Below, one piece after another: positions 8,410 through 11,396 of a stretch of DNA of 11,396 nt. The translations under genes were made by a program, and so were the position numbers. This DNA is from Euperipatoides rowelli (Eukaryota; Onychophora; Udeonychophora; Euonychophora; Peripatopsidae), in NCBI GenBank assembly GCA_003024985.2, contig PXIH01S0027922.1; one strand, 5' to 3'. Position 1 is the stretch's first letter; the number at the start of each line of letters is the position of its first letter. The notes under the pieces were generated by a model. That model had not been told where the DNA came from, made no database searches, and saw only the letters and a program-made list of their open reading frames with translations.

Positions 8410-8625
8410 GCTAATTGCAAATGAAATGTTTGTCTGATCTTAGGGATGAACTTTATTCAAGGTTTGTTATTATTAGAGTATTGATTTTTTTTCTTTTTGA
8501 ATAAGTTTTTTTTTTAATTTAACTTTTAATGTACAGTAATTAAGATGTACATTCTATACAGTCTAAGGCCTTAAGTTTTATTGAGTTGAAATAAACCCTA
8601 CTACTACTGCTATTAATAAAATATT
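8035..8625 (+). mobile_element. CR1/Jockey-like LINE 3' fragment, plus strand
   Basis: The reverse transcriptase C-terminal remnant (8035-8409) is followed by about 200 bp of AT-rich 3' UTR. This ends in GAAATAAA (about 8588-8595) and a short CTA/CTACTACTACTGCT tail near 8598-8611. AATAAA plus a short microsatellite tail is a usual 3' end for this LINE group, and the nested minus-strand copy at 2041-2816 ends similarly with TTAAATAAA and a TAA-rich tail. The two copies lie in opposite orientation and are related but clearly diverged. The upstream palm and endonuclease were not found, so the copy looks 5'-truncated or decayed. The edges are approximate. Confidence 0.6.
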
Positions 8626-8930
8626 TTATGTAATAATGAATGTTGTTCTCAACTCAATCATGGATATGTTTATTATCCTCAGTAATTTCCCTTGTAGGAT
8701 TAAAATTTGTCCAATTTGTCATTTTTTTCTTAAAGAAGATAAAATGTGAACTATATTTTAAAAATTTGATGCCTGGTCAAATATTGCAAAATTAGAAGTC
8801 ACAGTTCTATCATACGGACAAAATGTGCTTATCCTATATTTTTCACTCATAATGGGACTTTAAAGCTCTTTTATTTTTATAAATTTTTGTAAATTAATAA
8901 ATAACAATGGAAGACTCATGATAAAGTAAA
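8626..8930. other. AT-rich spacer, nothing recognised
   Basis: This spacer lies between the plus-strand LINE fragment and the tRNA-like SINE remnant. No open frame, repeat or motif could be supported on either strand. Confidence 0.4.
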
Positions 8931-8939
8931 GATGTCAAG

Positions 8940-9062
8940 CAGTGGTGGTTGTGTGGCAATGAGCATGCCCACAAAACTCTCAAGTCATATACTTAGGTCA
9001 TTGGTTCGAACTCAGGGCAACACGAATATGGAAATTTTCTTTTGAAATCAGTTCATAAAAGG
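8940..9062 (+). mobile_element. tRNA-derived SINE remnant (or tRNA pseudogene)
   Basis: The stretch has the layout of a tRNA gene. An A-box-like TGGCAATGAGC (8954-8964) is followed 49 nt downstream (start to start) by GGTTCGAACTC (9003-9013), which matches the pol III B box GGTTCGANNCC in its conserved core. An anticodon-arm-like CTCTCAAGTC lies between. GTTG at 8948-8951 can pair with CAAC at 9018-9021, as a fragment of an acceptor stem would. The arms are otherwise poorly paired, so this is not a working tRNA. A tRNA-head SINE is the likeliest explanation, with an AT-rich tail after 9024. The CAAG of the loop region faintly recalls tRNA-Leu, but the parent tRNA is not certain. Confidence 0.55.
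9003..9013 (+). promoter_or_regulatory. RNA polymerase III B box
   Basis: GGTTCGAACTC keeps the whole GGTTCGAA core of the internal pol III promoter. With the weaker A box at 8954 it would bind TFIIIC if still active. It is the best-conserved part of the SINE remnant. Confidence 0.6.
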
Positions 9063-9109
9063 ATTTTTTTCTAAATATAGATATATGGTTAATATGCAGG
9101 ATACATGGA

Positions 9110-9847
9110 ATCTGACCAAGATGCTGACTTGGAGTCTCCCTATGGATAATGGTGGCACAGAGTCCCCCTTAGGATAAGACAAGGTGTTTGCTGCCTAGAG
9201 ATAAGGGTGACATGAAGTCTCTCTAGAGATAATAGGGACATGAGTCCCTTATAGATAAAGGTGACATGGAGTCTCCCTAGGGAAAAGGTTGACATGGGGT
9301 TTCCCTATGAATAACGGTGACATGGAGCCCCCCTATGTGTATTGGTGACATGAAGTCTCCATATGAATAATGGTGACAAGGAGTCTCCCTATGGATAGTG
9401 GTGACATAGAGTCCCCCTATGGATAATGGTGACAAGCAGACTCTATGAATAATTTTGACATAGATCCTTTATGGATAATGGAGACTTGGAGTCCCCCTTT
9501 GGATAAAGGTAACATGGAATCCCCCCCCCCCCTATGGATAATGGTGACATGCAGTCTACCTATGGACAATGGTGACATGGAGTCCCTCTATGGATAATGG
9601 TGATATGGATTCTCCCTATAGATAATGATGATATGGAATCCCCTTATGGATAATGGTGACATGTAGTCCACCTATAGACAATGGTGTATGGAGCATCCAT
9701 ATGGATAATATTGACATATTGTCTCCTATGGATAATGATTTGATGGGGCCTCCCTATGGATAATGGTGACATGTGATCTCCCTATGATAATGCTGACATT
9801 GAGTTTCCCTATGGATAATGGTGACATGGAATGCCCCTATGGATAAT
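9110..9847. repeat. Minisatellite, about 26 units of ~28 bp
   Basis: By eye about 26 tandem units can be aligned on the GGATAA word. The unit core is GGATAATGGTGACATGGAGT followed by a pyrimidine-rich YCYCCCTAT. Most spacings are 27-29 bp. Units at the left (9120-9330) are more diverged (AGATAAGG, GAAAAGG variants), while those around 9530-9850 are nearer to the consensus. One unit holds a C12 run (9521-9532), lengthening it to about 35 bp. The period is not a multiple of three and stops are present in the frames, so it is not a coding repeat. It starts about 85 bp after the SINE B box and ends abruptly near 9847. Confidence 0.92.
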
Positions 9848-11251
9848 TGATGCAAAATAAAAGTTTGAGTATGTAGATATTTAAGAATATTGTAAAATAA
9901 TTTGTAAATATTAAAGGTTCCCATTGTTTTTTTTTAAAAAAAAGGTTAAAGTTTAAAAAAACTATAATTAGATTTTTAGTCAAGTTAAACCCCTCTATTA
10001 TCTTTATACGATGTGCATGCCTATATGCAGTCAATTTAAAAGTTAATGTTTTTATCATGTAGACTGCTGATATTATTAAAATAATATTGACAAATAATTT
10101 GTTTGTTTAAGCTTTACTGATATACAGCATATAATCTCTTATCATTGTAACATTCTAACAACTCAACTAAAAATAATAATAATAGCTAAAGTTTGAATGC
10201 GACTAATCTAAATATTTAAATTTCTTTTTCTTTCTGTCTATATATTAATGATTAGCTGGAACATTTTAATAAATCAGAACAGTATGTGGTAAACTAAATT
10301 GCTTATTTGAGTTACTTTCAGATAATGGTAAAAAATGCTAACGCATACAAATTACTTATTAATATTGTAGTATGACCTTGTGGCCTTTAATAAATGCTTC
10401 AATCTATCAGATAAATTACCAAACTTTACATTTCATATCATAAATATTTATATCATTTCTTCTTTTTAGTTTAAAAAATGCACAACAAATTAATGAAGGT
10501 TAACAATTAATTTACTTTTTTATATATAAATCAGTACAATGTTTATTGCAAAGACAAAAGAAACAAAGTAATAAAAAACATAAACTAATTACAGCTGCAT
10601 GACATAAATAAAGTGGAAAAGAAAAAAATAATAAACCAAGGAAGGATAAGGAGAAAAAGATGTGAGGGAATGAGGAACCAGTAATGGTTCAAGAGAAAAG
10701 AAAATTTGTTGATATTTGGATTAGCTAATTAGATTCAGACACTTGCAAATCTGAATGAGTTAGGTTTATTTTAAAAATAAATTGATTTCAGATATATCAA
10801 AAATTAATGGAAGTGTATTAAGTGACATGTTGAAACAGTTGATTTTGGACTTTCCAAACAATGAAAACCAATATTGATGAAAAAAAGGTACAGCCCGGCA
10901 AAGAAAAACAAATCATGACAGTCTTGGCACAGGAAGCCCAGGTAGTTGACTGATAGCATTAAAGCTCATTAATATAGTTACAAAATTGGTCTCTGGTCCA
11001 TTTTAATCCGTCTTGTAAACATGGATGTGGGCAGAAATTTGTTCATAGTTTTCTGCAGGTTTGTGTCCATAATCAATGAAATTGCTTCATATAATAGCCA
11101 ATCATATTCCTTTTCTTATTTCCTACAGTTGTTATGGTTTTTAGTTTTAAGCAACAAAATAAATTTTAATAAACGTCTAGTATTGTGTAAAATATTTTAT
11201 TTTTACTTTATTTACTGTTTTACTAAAATTCATTTTAAAATATTATGTTTT
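9848..11251. other. AT-rich stretch, no gene supported
   Basis: There are long A/T tracts and no convincing gene. The plus frame 11021-11317 (98 codons from ATG) is rich in Phe, Ile, Tyr and Leu, as AT-rich noncoding DNA tends to be, and has no recognisable domain. On the minus strand a 53-codon open frame (about 10950-10792, containing VNYLGFLCQDCHD) also matches nothing I know. A purine-rich patch lies at 10550-10700. Confidence 0.5.
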
Positions 11252-11396
11252 CAAACTAAATCAATTTGGACAAAAAAAACAGTGTGCTGCCCTCTACTTA
11301 AAAAATCTAAGATATGATTGGTTCAATGGCTAACAAGATGGAGAGCAAATGGATAGATTTGCAAACTAAATCAATTGGGACAAAAACAACAGTGTG
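11252..11396 (+). repeat. 35-bp direct repeat, 110 bp apart, reaching the window end
   Basis: Positions 11252-11286 and 11362-11396 are identical at 33 of 35 bases, differing by T/G and A/C. Each copy begins CAAACTAAATCAATT and ends AACAGTGTG. The second copy runs to the last base of the window, so the repeat may extend further. This could be the first two units of a satellite with a 110-bp period, or two copies of a short dispersed repeat. The sequence between the copies shows no internal repeat. Confidence 0.8.

Noticed and set aside
8940-9030. Functional tRNA gene
   Set aside because: The A and B boxes are visible, but the acceptor and T arms do not pair properly and the anticodon arm is unclear.
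9110-9847. CRISPR array
   Set aside because: Units are contiguous with no unique spacers, they vary in sequence and length, and the context is a eukaryotic repeat-rich region. It is a minisatellite.
9837-10058. 73-codon minus-strand frame
   Set aside because: It is low-complexity AT-rich sequence overlapping the end of the minisatellite. No motif.
10542-10547. AATAAA on the minus strand after a T-rich stretch, like a gene or LINE 3' end
   Set aside because: No coding sequence upstream could be recognised, and the hexamer is common by chance in such AT-rich DNA.
11021-11317. 98-codon plus-strand frame starting with ATG
   Set aside because: It is rich in Phe, Ile, Tyr and Leu as expected from AT-rich noncoding DNA. 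It has no domain and no supporting context, and it overlaps the first copy of the 35-bp repeat.
1-11396. A new multi-gene system
   Set aside because: No intact gene or gene cluster is present. All recognisable coding sequence belongs to decayed LINEs.

Overview
This window looks like intergenic DNA from an AT-rich animal genome, probably an invertebrate. By eye it is roughly two-thirds or more A+T. I found no intact protein-coding gene and no bacterial-style operon. What can be read is a graveyard of non-LTR retrotransposons (LINEs), a tRNA-like SINE remnant, a long minisatellite and several simple repeats. The organism cannot be named from this sequence.

Left half (about 550-6510, minus strand): a decayed, nearly full-length LINE of L1/Tx1-like type. 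Read from high to low coordinates it has a gag-like ORF1 with two CCHC-type knuckles (6158-5292, all in one frame, broken only by stop codons). An ORF2 follows, beginning at an ATG at 5032-5034. It carries an APE-type endonuclease (4370-5034), a linker and reverse transcriptase (2817-4369, motifs SPGPD, RPITILN, FCDIKAAFD, GISQGSVLS and YMDD all visible), and a C-terminal region with a CxxC...HxxxxC finger (2042-995, stop at 995-997). Between the reverse transcriptase and the C-terminal part sits about 775 bp of a different LINE. This is a 5'-truncated CR1/Jockey-like fragment, also on the minus strand, with its own ORF end (2434) and A+T-rich 3' UTR (2041-2433). The simplest reading is a nested insertion.

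Centre (6511-8930): a purine-rich, gene-free stretch (about 6700-7330), then AT-rich sequence. A second CR1/Jockey-like fragment lies on the plus strand (8035-8625). It shares the residues VVCNS-x-LT-x-S with the nested copy and ends in an AATAAA plus short CTA-repeat tail.

Right part (8930-11396): a tRNA-derived SINE remnant with an exact pol III B box (9003-9013) lies just before a minisatellite of about 26 units of ~28 bp (9110-9847). About 1.4 kb of featureless AT-rich DNA follows. At the very end, a 35-bp sequence is repeated in direct orientation 110 bp apart and reaches the window edge, possibly the start of a longer tandem array.

No gene here appears functional or works with another as a pathway. 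The elements record at least three retrotransposition events (outer LINE, nested LINE, plus-strand LINE), a SINE insertion and later repeat expansion. I saw nothing that amounts to a new biological system.
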